Shown here: positions 1 to 7,137 of the stretch, piece after piece
Layout of the letters: the number at the start of each line of letters is the position of its first letter
Numbering within the stretch: the first letter of the stretch is position 1
DNA from: JAYEKL01 sp034660995
GTDB taxonomy: Bacteria > Patescibacteriota > Minisyncoccia > JAHIHE01 > JAGLIN01
Assembly (NCBI GenBank): GCA_034660995.1
Contig: JAYEKL010000084.1
Coordinates: 1-10,320, forward strand
DNA: 10,320 nt
Direction of reading: 5' to 3'
Position numbers and translations under genes: made by a program
Notes under the pieces: generated by a model
What the model was told of the DNA's origin: nothing
Database searches by the model: none
The model's input: only the letters and a program-made list of their open reading frames with translations

Positions 1-346
1 ATTCTTTTATCGGCTCGCACCAGTTTAAAGAACTTTCGCATCTTAATCCGCCCGCTTTAAATCCATCTGGGCATTTATAATTTTCGTCTGCTTCTTTGTA
101 ATTATTCTCTTTCATATATTTAAAAGAGGACAAACAACAACTGTTACCAGCGCATTTCTTTTTTAAAAGATCATAATAATTTTCAGTTTCTTGATTGATC
201 TGTTTTATTATTTGATCACTTGTTACATTTTTAGAATACTCCCCAATAATATATCCCCCACCAATAATAATCGTTCCCATTCCCGTAAATAATAAAATTG
301 CTAGCAATATTTTCATAATTGTAGTTGATAAGGTTTCCTTTTCCAT
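1..346 (-). CDS. Small Cys-rich membrane-anchored protein, 3' end beyond window edge
   Basis: The reading frame opens with ATG at 344-346 and stays open for 115 codons to the left edge, so the C-terminus is missing. Residues 11-37 form one hydrophobic, Gly-rich segment, a likely membrane anchor or uncleaved signal. The rest is polar and carries six cysteines (C65, C70, C71, C92, C103, C110) in an arrangement like C-x4-CC-L-x-S-x3-M ... CPDGF ... LRC-x6-WCEP. From memory, similar Cys-patterned short proteins recur in Patescibacteria without an assigned function; I do not recognise a named family. Six extracytoplasmic cysteines would suit disulfides or metal binding, which is inference. The gene starts about 45 bases past the rplI terminator, so it probably has its own promoter, but I see no convincing -35/-10 or Shine-Dalgarno. 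Met11 is an alternative start that would begin just before the hydrophobic segment. Confidence 0.75.
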   Translation of the reverse strand, partial: MEKETLSTTIMKILLAILLFTGMGTIIIGGGYIIGEYSKNVTSDQIIKQINQETENYYDLLKKKCAGNSCCLSSFKYMKENNYKEADENYKCPDGFKAGGLRCESSLNWCEPIKE

Positions 347-391
347 AGTTTTTATTTTTAAAAAAATAAATTAGGTTTTATAAGCACAGAA

Positions 392-416
392 AAAATGGAG
401 CTAAAAGCTCCATTTT
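392..416 (-). terminator. Intrinsic terminator after rplI
   Basis: A perfect 11-bp stem (392-402 with 406-416) around a 3-base loop is followed on the minus strand by a T-rich run (TTTTTTCTGTG across the end of the stem). The stem starts at the base directly after the rplI TAG at 417-419. The GGAGCT core gives the stem its GC content. This marks the end of the L9 transcript. Confidence 0.85.
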
Positions 417-866
417 CTACTTATTGTTCTCTACTATTATGTTTAATCTAGATTCAAGTCCATGATTAAGATTAATGACTACCTTGTGTTCACCAATTTC
501 CTTTATTGGCTCTTTAAAAATAATCTTACTTTTATCTATACCTTTAAATCCTTTATCTATAATAACTTTTAAAATTTCTTCTTCTTTAATAGCTGCGTAA
601 AGTTTTCCAGATTTATCAGCTTTTGCCTTGACTACTATTACCATTCCTTCCATCTTTTTAGATAATTCTTCTGCTGTTTTTAATCCTTCTTCAACTAATT
701 TTTTATTCTTCTGCTTTACTTCTTCTGATTGTTTTATAATATCCTTAGTCACAAGTGTCACATATCCCCCTGGGATTAAAAAATTCCTAGCATAACCATC
801 GGCAACATCTTTGATATCGCCAGCACTTCCTAGGTTTTGTACATCTTTTGTAAGTATTACTTTCAT
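417..866 (-). CDS. rplI: 50S ribosomal protein L9
   Basis: L9 binds 23S rRNA near the base of the L1 stalk and helps keep the reading frame. The 149-residue length is normal for the family. The N-terminal rRNA-binding domain (about 1-45) shows the L9 signature: G13, G16, V21, G24-Y25, N28-F29-L30, then IPGG. A long charged connecting helix spans about 42-75. The C-terminal domain follows and includes SGKLYAAI at 86-93. The start is ATG at 864-866; the upstream sequence is AT-rich with no good Shine-Dalgarno. L9 is often found with rpsF, ssb and rpsR, but here it stands apart from them, behind an acylphosphatase gene and a MITE-like element (926-1030). It ends directly at a strong intrinsic terminator. 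Confidence 0.97.
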   Translation of the reverse strand: MKVILTKDVQNLGSAGDIKDVADGYARNFLIPGGYVTLVTKDIIKQSEEVKQKNKKLVEEGLKTAEELSKKMEGMVIVVKAKADKSGKLYAAIKEEEILKVIIDKGFKGIDKSKIIFKEPIKEIGEHKVVINLNHGLESRLNIIVENNK

Positions 867-895
867 AACTTTTATTCTTTAGTAATTTAATTTAT

Positions 896-910
896 TAGAC
901 CTCATGAAAC
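896..910. repeat. Solo partial copy of the TAGACCTC terminal repeat
   Basis: TAGACCTCATGAAAC begins with the same eight bases as the terminal repeat of the element at 926-1030 and shares the TG at positions 10-11, then diverges. It lies 16 bases outside that element in the same orientation as its left end. It may be a remnant of an older related insertion; the match is short. Confidence 0.4.
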
Positions 911-925
911 AAAATATTCCTCCAG

Positions 926-1030
926 TAGACCTCTTGTGTAATTACTTTCTACTGCGACTTCCCTTCCCGGGGCGGACACAAGCATATTTTGGATAAATCT
1001 CGTAACGAAATTAATTACACAAGAGGTCTA
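926..1030. mobile_element. MITE-like element with 19-bp perfect terminal inverted repeats
   Basis: TAGACCTCTTGTGTAATTA at 926-944 recurs as its exact reverse complement at 1012-1030. The similarity runs inward with 23 of 24 bases paired (926-949 with 1007-1030). The 105-bp unit has no ORF of note. Its centre (about 961-976, CCCTTCCCGGGGCGG) is far richer in GC than its surroundings. If the outer TA on each side is not part of the repeat, it would be a TA target duplication around GACC...GGTC ends. No transposase is present, so this would be a non-autonomous element mobilised in trans. It fills the gap between acyP and rplI and could also fold as a long hairpin in the transcript. Family assignment is not possible from the sequence alone. 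Confidence 0.65.
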
Positions 1031-1044
1031 TTCTTTTAATAATT

Positions 1045-1320
1045 CTACACTAAAATTATGAATTTATCAAATTTTTCTTGATATTCGCCCCATTCCGCTT
1101 TTACTTCGCTAACAATTGCATTATCTGGACCATCATGACACCAACTTACTATTTTCTTCAAATTTGCTTCTTCACCCTCCGCTAAAATTTCCACTCCACT
1201 ATCAGATATATTTCTCACCCAGCCGGTCAAATCCAACTCTTCGGCTTTTCTTTTAGTGTTAATTCTATAAAAAACACCTTGAACGCTTCCAGATATTAAT
1301 AGATGTATTCTTTTAAACAT
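1045..1320 (-). CDS. acyP: Acylphosphatase
   Basis: Acylphosphatases hydrolyse carboxyl-phosphate bonds of small acyl phosphates such as carbamoyl phosphate and 1,3-bisphosphoglycerate; the physiological role in bacteria is unsettled. With the ATG at 1318-1320 the product is 91 residues, the usual size. The phosphate-binding loop reads G11-S-V-Q-G-V-F-Y-R19 and the second catalytic residue lies in GWVRN, so catalytic Arg19 and Asn37 are both present. GVEILAEG (42-49) and the GPDNAIV turn (64-70) match the rest of the alpha/beta fold. An in-frame TTG at 1336-1338 would add six residues, but the ATG gives the standard N-terminus, so I chose it. No clear Shine-Dalgarno is visible. It lies between the S41 peptidase and rplI. 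Confidence 0.93.
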   Translation of the reverse strand: MFKRIHLLISGSVQGVFYRINTKRKAEELDLTGWVRNISDSGVEILAEGEEANLKKIVSWCHDGPDNAIVSEVKAEWGEYQEKFDKFIILV

Positions 1321-1374
1321 AACAATATTTAAAATCAAAAAATTATACAGAGTTAAATACTGATTATGATTTTC

Positions 1375-1483
1375 AATTTCTAATTTCTAATTTCTATTAA
1401 ATTTTTAATAAATCAATTTCCAAATAATAAAAACAAACGACGGTAAAAAAATTTAAAAAATAGAGAATTGAAAATTAGAAATT
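1375..1483. repeat. Period-7 A/T repeat array with inverted partner
   Basis: Three tandem AATTTCT heptamers occupy 1375-1395. A partial inverted partner (AATTAGAAATT at 1473-1483, within a longer imperfect match 1466-1483) lies at the far side, so the two sides can pair. The right arm ends at the base next to the S41 peptidase stop codon (1484-1486). This fills most of the gap between the peptidase and acyP. It resembles the arrays at 4127-4215 and 7138-7218 in period and layout. Confidence 0.6.
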
Positions 1484-2743
1484 TTATTTTAAAATATCTA
1501 ACGCCTTTTCCAACTGCGGATCTCTATCAAGTTCATAGTCCTCTAAGGTCATTTCTACTTCATAATCCGGTTTAATTCCATTTTTATTTATATCAAGTCC
1601 GTTTGGAGTCAACCATTTAGCAACTGTAATTTTTAAAGCAGATCCATCTTTTAAATATTTCATTTCTTGGACTAAACCTTTTCCAAAAGTTGTTTTACCA
1701 ACTAACTTTGCGCTTTTGTTATCTCTTAACGCTCCGGCAAAAATCTCAGACGCGCTTGCGCTTCCTTCGTTTATCAAAACTACAACTGGAATATTATTAA
1801 ATTTATTATTTTTACTTGCTTTATAAACATCTTTTTTACTTCCAAAATCCTCAACAAATATCACATCTCCATCGTCTAAAAATCTACTAGCTATATTTTC
1901 TAAAGTGCTAACATAGCCACCGGGATTATTTCTTAAATCAATAATTATCCCTTTTGGATCATTAACAATTATATCATCTATTTGACTGTCAAATTCATCA
2001 ATAGTTTCCTCTTTAAACTGGCTTATTCTTATATAAATAATATTTTCATTTTTTAATTCCCATTCAACAGTTTCTATTTTGATAATATCACGGATAATCT
2101 CAATTTCTTTCAATTCCTGAAATCCGTCTCTTTTCACAGTAAGCTTAACCATAATTCCTTTCTCTCCTCTAATAATGCTTACGGCCTCGTCTATATTCAT
2201 TCCTATAATTTCTGTTTCATCAACCTTCAAAATTTTATCTCCAGAAAGAAGCCCTGCTCTTTCTGCTGGACTACCTTTAAGTGGCGCAACGATTGTTAAA
2301 AATTTGTCTCTAAACCCAACTTCAGCCCCAATACCACTAAAGCTTCCTTTCATATCTTGTTCAAACATCTCTTTATCTTGCGGAGATAAAAAAACAGTAT
2401 ATGGATCATCTAACGAATCCACCATTCCAGAAACAGCTCCAAAAACCATCTTTTCATAATCTAAATCTTCAAGAGTATATTTATCTTCAACTATTCTCCA
2501 TGCTTCCCAAAAAACACCAAAATCAGCCCTTTCTTCTATTCCATTTTCATCTTTATTCTCTAAAATATCCCAAAAATTAAGATTAACCTTGTCTCGATTG
2601 TCTTGACCTTTAATATTTATTAATCCTCTTATATTGTTTCTGTCATCAAGAGAATCAATAAAATCATTAACAGCAAAACCGGCGCTAAAACTAGTGATGA
2701 TAACTAAAAATACAAATATTATTTTTTTTGATGATTTGTTCAT
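1484..2743 (-). CDS. S41 family C-terminal processing peptidase (CtpA/Prc-like)
   Basis: This is a serine protease of the carboxyl-terminal processing group, anchored in the membrane and acting outside the cytoplasm on the C-termini of envelope proteins. Residues 7-25 form an N-terminal hydrophobic anchor. A short helical S41 N-terminal region (about 75-120) contains the DDPYTVFLSP motif at 112-121. A PDZ domain follows (about 125-205, with GIGAEVG and SPAERAGLLSGDKIL). The protease core runs from about 230 to 390: LRNNPGG at 270-276, then N325-EGSASASE. The nucleophile is Ser330 and the general base Lys355 in TFGKG; their 25-residue spacing is that of known S41 enzymes. LTPNGLDINKNGIKPD near 378-393 is also typical. 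Length (419) is normal, the start is ATG and the stop TAA. The substrate cannot be read from the context. Confidence 0.95.
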   Translation of the reverse strand: MNKSSKKIIFVFLVIITSFSAGFAVNDFIDSLDDRNNIRGLINIKGQDNRDKVNLNFWDILENKDENGIEERADFGVFWEAWRIVEDKYTLEDLDYEKMVFGAVSGMVDSLDDPYTVFLSPQDKEMFEQDMKGSFSGIGAEVGFRDKFLTIVAPLKGSPAERAGLLSGDKILKVDETEIIGMNIDEAVSIIRGEKGIMVKLTVKRDGFQELKEIEIIRDIIKIETVEWELKNENIIYIRISQFKEETIDEFDSQIDDIIVNDPKGIIIDLRNNPGGYVSTLENIASRFLDDGDVIFVEDFGSKKDVYKASKNNKFNNIPVVVLINEGSASASEIFAGALRDNKSAKLVGKTTFGKGLVQEMKYLKDGSALKITVAKWLTPNGLDINKNGIKPDYEVEMTLEDYELDRDPQLEKALDILK

Positions 2744-2903
2744 AAATATAAAAGAAAATTTCTAATTGACCTAAATAATAACCAAATAGCAATCTTTAAT
2801 AAACAAAAATAAAATCGATTTGTTTGTTGGTATTTAGTTAGTAATTAAATTAATTAGAATAATTATTTTGATATATTTTTTTGTTAAGAACTAAAAGTTC
2901 GTA

Positions 2904-4031
2904 TCAATCAAATATATCCTCACAAGCCCTATGCATTTCATTAAAATTTTCTTCTTCTGGTAAAAGTATATAAGAACCATTCTTATCTCTTGACGCGTAA
3001 AGAAGACCTTCTTTACTAGTATCAAAAACTTTTCTTCGTATATTAGTAATGTTCATCTCTTTCGCCACAGTTAACAATTCTTTAATTTCCCACAATTCAA
3101 CATCAGTCCTAACATGATTTCCCAAAGAATTCAAAATTGAGACTATTTTAAATGGATTAGATACAACCCCCAAACTAAAAGCCTTTTCTTTAACAGCAAT
3201 TAATAATTGCTGTTGACGCTTTGCTCTATCAAAATCACTGGTACTAAATCTAGCGCGCGCAAAAAGCAAAGCTGTATCTCCATCAATAGTTTGACTTCCA
3301 GCTGGAAGTTCAATTACTCCTTCCTCAAATTGATTTGTTTCTGAAAATGGCTTGGCTAAAGTTATTCTAACCCCTCCCAATATGTCTATTATTTCTTTAA
3401 AAGCTTTAAAATCAACACTGACCGCATAATGAATGTCTAATCCAGTTACATTACCAACCGCTTTTTTACTATATTTCAAACCATTTTTCCAGCCATCACT
3501 TTTTATTCCCTCAACATACACTTCATTGACTTTTTTTTTATAATCATGATAAGGAACATCAACATAAAGATCTCGCGGAATTGAAATTAAAGCAGTTTTT
3601 TTTGTTTCTGGTTCTATACTAACAACCATAATCGTATCCGTCAAAAGACCTCCATTAGAATCATCAGCGCCTCTAATTCCAAGTATTAAAATATTCAATC
3701 TATCTAATTCATTGTTCTTAAGCTTATCAATTGTGGAAGTCTCTTCCTCTATTGGCAAAATCTGAAAAAAGTTATTCCCAAAAGGAAGCATCATAATAAA
3801 ACTTTTTACAATAGAATTTTCTTCACCTGTAATTTCATTAAAGACAGAACTCGCTTTATAAACCATATACCCGCCAGAAATAAACACAAAAACAATAAAA
3901 CAAGCGACGATTTTTTTAAATATAGTTTTTTTTCGTCTTTTTTTCTGTATTACCTTTAAACTGAAATTATTATCTTTTCGGTTAACAATTCTATTAATAT
4001 CAAATTGTTTCTCTGGAGGACAATATACCAT
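2904..4031 (-). CDS. LytR-CpsA-Psr (LCP) family glycopolymer transferase
   Basis: LCP enzymes move lipid-linked glycopolymers such as teichoic acids or capsular polysaccharide onto peptidoglycan, and in some bacteria onto proteins; they act outside the membrane. The 375-residue product has a cytoplasmic tail of about 38 residues with a basic patch (KKRRKK, 30-35) and one transmembrane helix (about 39-57). The LCP catalytic domain runs from about 110 to 285. Key motifs are GLLTDTIMVVSI (128-139, conserved Asp132), SIPRDLYV (150-157, conserved Arg153), FARAR (257-261) and DFDRAKRQQQ (266-275, conserved arginines that bind the pyrophosphate). A C-terminal extension of about 90 residues follows. 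Start ATG at 4029-4031 has no Shine-Dalgarno; stop is TGA. The neighbouring ligase/polymerase and GT4 genes point to a role as the final attachment step for a surface glycan (inference). Confidence 0.94.
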   Translation of the reverse strand: MVYCPPEKQFDINRIVNRKDNNFSLKVIQKKRRKKTIFKKIVACFIVFVFISGGYMVYKASSVFNEITGEENSIVKSFIMMLPFGNNFFQILPIEEETSTIDKLKNNELDRLNILILGIRGADDSNGGLLTDTIMVVSIEPETKKTALISIPRDLYVDVPYHDYKKKVNEVYVEGIKSDGWKNGLKYSKKAVGNVTGLDIHYAVSVDFKAFKEIIDILGGVRITLAKPFSETNQFEEGVIELPAGSQTIDGDTALLFARARFSTSDFDRAKRQQQLLIAVKEKAFSLGVVSNPFKIVSILNSLGNHVRTDVELWEIKELLTVAKEMNITNIRRKVFDTSKEGLLYASRDKNGSYILLPEEENFNEMHRACEDIFD

Positions 4032-4126
4032 AAGCTATAGTTAAAAAACAAAAAATAGACCCTCTTTTGTATTAATCTATTCTTACATTTTTTTTGTATT
4101 ATGTAAAGAAGAAAATAGTGAATAAA

Positions 4127-4215
4127 GAATTATGAATTATGAATACATCCGTATTTTAATTAATTGAAACTTTTTAATCCGTGGTTCATAATTCATAATT
4201 CGTGATTCGTGATTC
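4127..4215. repeat. Heptamer repeat array with 17-bp perfect inverted arms
   Basis: GAATTATGAATTATGAA at 4127-4143 is the exact reverse complement of 4185-4201. The right side continues as tandem heptamers TTCATAA, TTCATAA, TTCGTGA, TTCGTGA, TTC (4185-4215). The loop between the arms is 41 bases. The array overlaps the 3' end of the ligase gene and contains its stop codon (4193-4195). The transcript could form a long AU-rich hairpin there. Confidence 0.75.
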
Positions 4216-5944
4216 TTTTTATCGAGTACAACACTCCAATCATAATTACAACCGTCATCAAAACCTTGTCATTAAAAATTACAACATCAAAAAGACTATA
4301 AGCGCAAATCCAAACAAAATATATAAAGAATGATCCAGTAAATATTTTTAAATATTTTTTTTCCATTTTAAAATATAGTTCATACGCTACTTTTAAAATC
4401 TCTGCAATTAATAACAAAAATATTATTAATCCAAAAATTCCAATTTCAGCGGCAATATCAAAATAAATACTATGAGCCGAAGAACCTTTTTTAAGAGCTG
4501 AAGAATTTTCTCCTAAAACATAATTAAAATTTCCAAAGCCAACTCCCAAAAACGGCCGTTCACTGATTGAAACCAATGTTTCTTGCCAAATTTGAAGGCG
4601 ACCCTTATTTGAAGTTTCAGAAAAATCAGTAATAGAAAAAGCTCTTTCAAATATCGAAAATCTACTTTCACTATCGCTACTTAAACTGCTACTTCTTCTC
4701 CCGAGTTGCGCTTCTTGATTTTGTCTTAAAATAAGACTAGAAATAGGCATTAGGATAAAAAATAACAGAATAGAAAAAGTTATCAATCTTGAATAATATT
4801 TAGAATCATTTTTAGTATTAAAGTTAAATCCTACTTTACTTTTTAGTAGGTTTACAAATTCAGAAATAATTAGACGAGTCTTTTTAAATCTTGAATTATT
4901 TTTTGCTTTTACAGATGAAGATAAGAATAAAAACAAGCCAGCCAATAAAGAAAAAATGCTTCCCACCCAAGCGCCGCGAGACCCAGAAAAAAATATGGCT
5001 AAAAGAAAAAATATCAATATAATTGATGCATAATTCTTTTGTCTTCCCTTACAGAAAAAGATAGCTGATAAAATTACTGGAATTGAAATTATAATAATCA
5101 TTGCAAACGAATGAGAGTCAGGTAAAACAGAAAACATTCGTAATGTCGGAGGATAAATTTCGTAATAAGAAAACCAGGTATTACTATAATTTAACAAATG
5201 ACTCAGATTCTGACCATAAAACGCTTTTATAACATTGTCAGTCCAAAAATACCAAAATTGAGAAAGCGTAATAAAAAAAGTTAATATGAACTGAAAATAT
5301 CCTATAAACACGATTATGAAAGAAGAACAAAAAATAGCTTTAAGAATTTCTATTAAATCGCTTTCTTTTTTTATAACAAAAATTATAACAGGAAAAAGTA
5401 AAAAAATGTTTAATAAGAACAGCATTTTCTTAATTCCACTTCCAATATCCTGCGCCGAGATTAGAGAAATGGCGACGATAATGAAAAATAGAATTGTGAG
5501 AAAAAATAGTTTGTTTATTTTGTCATCCTGTTTTATGTCATTCTGTCCGCCAGTCTGCGGATTCAGAATCTTTTGTATATAACCATTATTCCTCCCCATT
5601 CTCCTCATTCTTTGTTTTACGAATTGAAAACAGGACAAATCTTTATTATTAATAGATTCTGAATCCGCCAGCTGGCGGACAGAATGACAGACTTTTACCA
5701 CTAATACGAAAATCAAAAGTCGCCAAATGCTCATTGAATCAGAAAACACATTCGCTGGCAACGCTACAAAAAATGGGATAGAAAGAATAAACAATTTCAA
5801 GCTCTCAAGAATATTCAGTTTTATAAAACTAGCCACAAGCAAAACAATAATCAAATATGAAAATTCCTGTGGCACAATCCCTATCGCCATAGCAAAAACA
5901 AGAATGAACTCAGAAAGAAAAATTGTTTTAAGTGATGCTGACAT
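4193..5944 (-). CDS. O-antigen ligase/polymerase (Wzy/WaaL-type) membrane protein carrying an in-frame palindromic insertion
   Basis: The 583-residue product is a polytopic membrane protein with about 12-13 hydrophobic segments (for example 8-26, 29-45, 50-68, 73-85, 145-163, 173-192, 280-297, 306-344, 385-406, 498-517, 532-575). The Wzy_C/O-antigen ligase region covers about 300-515: SGSRGAWVG (320-328, conserved Arg323), GVGFGNF (467-473) and SSAHSIYFDIAAEIGIFGL (488-506, with His491 at the position of the ligase catalytic His). Such enzymes polymerise or transfer lipid-linked glycans outside the membrane. The choice between polymerase and ligase cannot be made here. Residues about 86-137, a polar loop after the fourth segment, are encoded by a palindromic repeat element. 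The last residues, ITNHEL, and the TGA stop come from a heptamer repeat array. The start ATG is 21 bases after the GT4 stop, so the two are probably cotranscribed. Confidence 0.88.
   Translation of the reverse strand: MSASLKTIFLSEFILVFAMAIGIVPQEFSYLIIVLLVASFIKLNILESLKLFILSIPFFVALPANVFSDSMSIWRLLIFVLVVKVCHSVRQLADSESINNKDLSCFQFVKQRMRRMGRNNGYIQKILNPQTGGQNDIKQDDKINKLFFLTILFFIIVAISLISAQDIGSGIKKMLFLLNIFLLFPVIIFVIKKESDLIEILKAIFCSSFIIVFIGYFQFILTFFITLSQFWYFWTDNVIKAFYGQNLSHLLNYSNTWFSYYEIYPPTLRMFSVLPDSHSFAMIIIISIPVILSAIFFCKGRQKNYASIILIFFLLAIFFSGSRGAWVGSIFSLLAGLFLFLSSSVKAKNNSRFKKTRLIISEFVNLLKSKVGFNFNTKNDSKYYSRLITFSILLFFILMPISSLILRQNQEAQLGRRSSSLSSDSESRFSIFERAFSITDFSETSNKGRLQIWQETLVSISERPFLGVGFGNFNYVLGENSSALKKGSSAHSIYFDIAAEIGIFGLIIFLLLIAEILKVAYELYFKMEKKYLKIFTGSFFIYFVWICAYSLFDVVIFNDKVLMTVVIMIGVLYSIKRITNHEL
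5536..5689. mobile_element. Palindromic repeat element inserted in frame in a coding sequence
   Basis: Two 36-bp arms, 5536-5571 and 5654-5689, are inverted copies differing only in a few bases near their centres. Each arm is itself a hairpin. The second arm holds a perfect 16-bp palindrome, TCCGCCAGCTGGCGGA (5664-5679), flanked by pairing ATTCTG and CAGAAT with a 2-base bulge. The arms are much richer in GC than the surrounding gene. The element keeps the ligase frame open and encodes residues about 86-137, reading CHSVRQLADSES on entry and KILNPQTGGQNDIK on exit. The layout resembles short non-autonomous palindromic elements of the REP/RPE kind. Exact insertion ends and a target duplication cannot be fixed from one copy. 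Confidence 0.8.
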
Positions 5945-5965
5945 AAAATTACATTTGTTAAATTG

Positions 5966-7123
5966 TTATATTGCTAAATTATTAGATCCGTTCGCTCCAG
6001 CCTCCCGATTTAATATTTTATCCAATGTCTCCTCCGCACACTTCTTCCAATTAAATCTCTTCACATTCTCATCACCCAATTTAACTAATCTATTTCTATA
6101 GTCTTTATCAGAAATTATTTTTTTTAAACTATTATAAACATATTCAACATTATTTTCTCTGACAAATTCGACTGAATCTCCTCCAACTTCAATTAGCGAG
6201 CTATTATAACTAGTTATGACCGGTTTGCCAAAAAATTGCGCTTCAATCACTGGTAGACCAAACCCTTCATAATCAGATAAGTATATATTAACCTCACATG
6301 AACTATAAAAAGCAAGCAAATCCTCTTCTTCTACAAAATCCAAATGCTTTATTACATTTCTACCAAAATTGTTATTAACAGTTTTTATTTTATCTTTTAT
6401 GTTTATTAATGGATAAGTATGATTTTTACCAATAATTAAAAGTTGATAATCTTTATACTCCTTAACAATTTTCTCAAATGCCATAATAATCTCTGGAATA
6501 TGACGCCGATTGAATATTGAACCGATACATAAAATGAATTTATTAAGACCGTGTTTGTCCTTTAAAATCTTTATCTTCTCTAAATCATCTATTTTTACGA
6601 AACTATAATTTGGCGCTAAATGAGCTACTGTAATATTACCAGAATCAATATTATAAAATTTCATAATTTCATCTTTACTATAATTTGAAACTGTAAAAAT
6701 TAGATTAGCAGTTCTAGCAGAAAGTCTAGAAAATATTTTTAAAATAAACTGACTCTTAAAATCAAACCATTCCGGATGAACTTCATAAGAAATATCATGA
6801 AGAACAACGGAAGATTGAACAGGACAATAAAGCGGTTTTAAATAAAAAGGAGAAAAGAAAAAATCTATTTTGTCTTTTTTAAACTGATAAGGCAGTTGAA
6901 AATGTTGAAAGAAAAAATTACTGGAAAATCTGAATGGATTTTTCAATAATTTTAATTCAAAATTATCGCTTTTTAATAAATTGCTATTAGGAATTTCATC
7001 CTTAAAATAAAGAATGAATTTATGTTCTTTCTTACTTTTCCAACACCCAAGCAAGCCAGTTAAATATCTGCCGACTCCAGTTTTACTATTTTCCAAACTT
7101 CTAGCATCAATCGCAATAATCAC
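5966..7123 (-). CDS. Glycosyltransferase family 4 (GT-B fold)
   Basis: This predicted cytoplasmic or membrane-associated glycosyltransferase transfers a sugar from a nucleotide donor onto a growing glycan. The N-terminal Rossmann half opens with MIIAIDARSLENSKTGVGRY, where the G16-V-G-R-Y loop is typical of GT4 enzymes related to the mannosyltransferase B group. HD at 109-110 and FTVSNYSKDEI (143-153) are usual for the family. The C-terminal donor-binding half begins near 195 (ILCIGSIFNRRHIPEII) and holds the E-x7-E motif EGFGLPVIEA (286-295, Glu286 and Glu294). Length 385 is normal. The start codon is GTG at 7121-7123, directly in front of the conserved N-terminus; no better ATG exists. The heptamer array at 7138-7218 lies just upstream. 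The ligase gene follows after 21 bases. The sugar and acceptor cannot be predicted. Confidence 0.92.
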   Translation of the reverse strand: MIIAIDARSLENSKTGVGRYLTGLLGCWKSKKEHKFILYFKDEIPNSNLLKSDNFELKLLKNPFRFSSNFFFQHFQLPYQFKKDKIDFFFSPFYLKPLYCPVQSSVVLHDISYEVHPEWFDFKSQFILKIFSRLSARTANLIFTVSNYSKDEIMKFYNIDSGNITVAHLAPNYSFVKIDDLEKIKILKDKHGLNKFILCIGSIFNRRHIPEIIMAFEKIVKEYKDYQLLIIGKNHTYPLINIKDKIKTVNNNFGRNVIKHLDFVEEEDLLAFYSSCEVNIYLSDYEGFGLPVIEAQFFGKPVITSYNSSLIEVGGDSVEFVRENNVEYVYNSLKKIISDKDYRNRLVKLGDENVKRFNWKKCAEETLDKILNREAGANGSNNLAI

Positions 7124-7137
7124 TGTTTTGAATTATA

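Noticed and set aside
2175..2459. Open plus-strand frame of 94 codons
   Set aside because: It lies entirely within the S41 peptidase gene on the opposite strand, has low-complexity Ser/Leu/Ile composition and no ribosome binding site; it is a shadow of the real gene.
2882..2903. Small hairpin GAACT-TTT-AGTTC after the LCP gene
   Set aside because: The stem is only 5 bp and is followed by TTAACAAAAAAA on the minus strand, not a T run, so it does not support a terminator call.
5316..5582. Open plus-strand frame of 88 codons
   Set aside because: Opposite strand of the ligase gene; no family resemblance. Part of its length is explained by the palindromic element.
5727..6101. Open plus-strand frame of 124 codons
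   Set aside because: It spans the antisense of the ligase start and the GT4 end, both well supported by conserved motifs on the minus strand.
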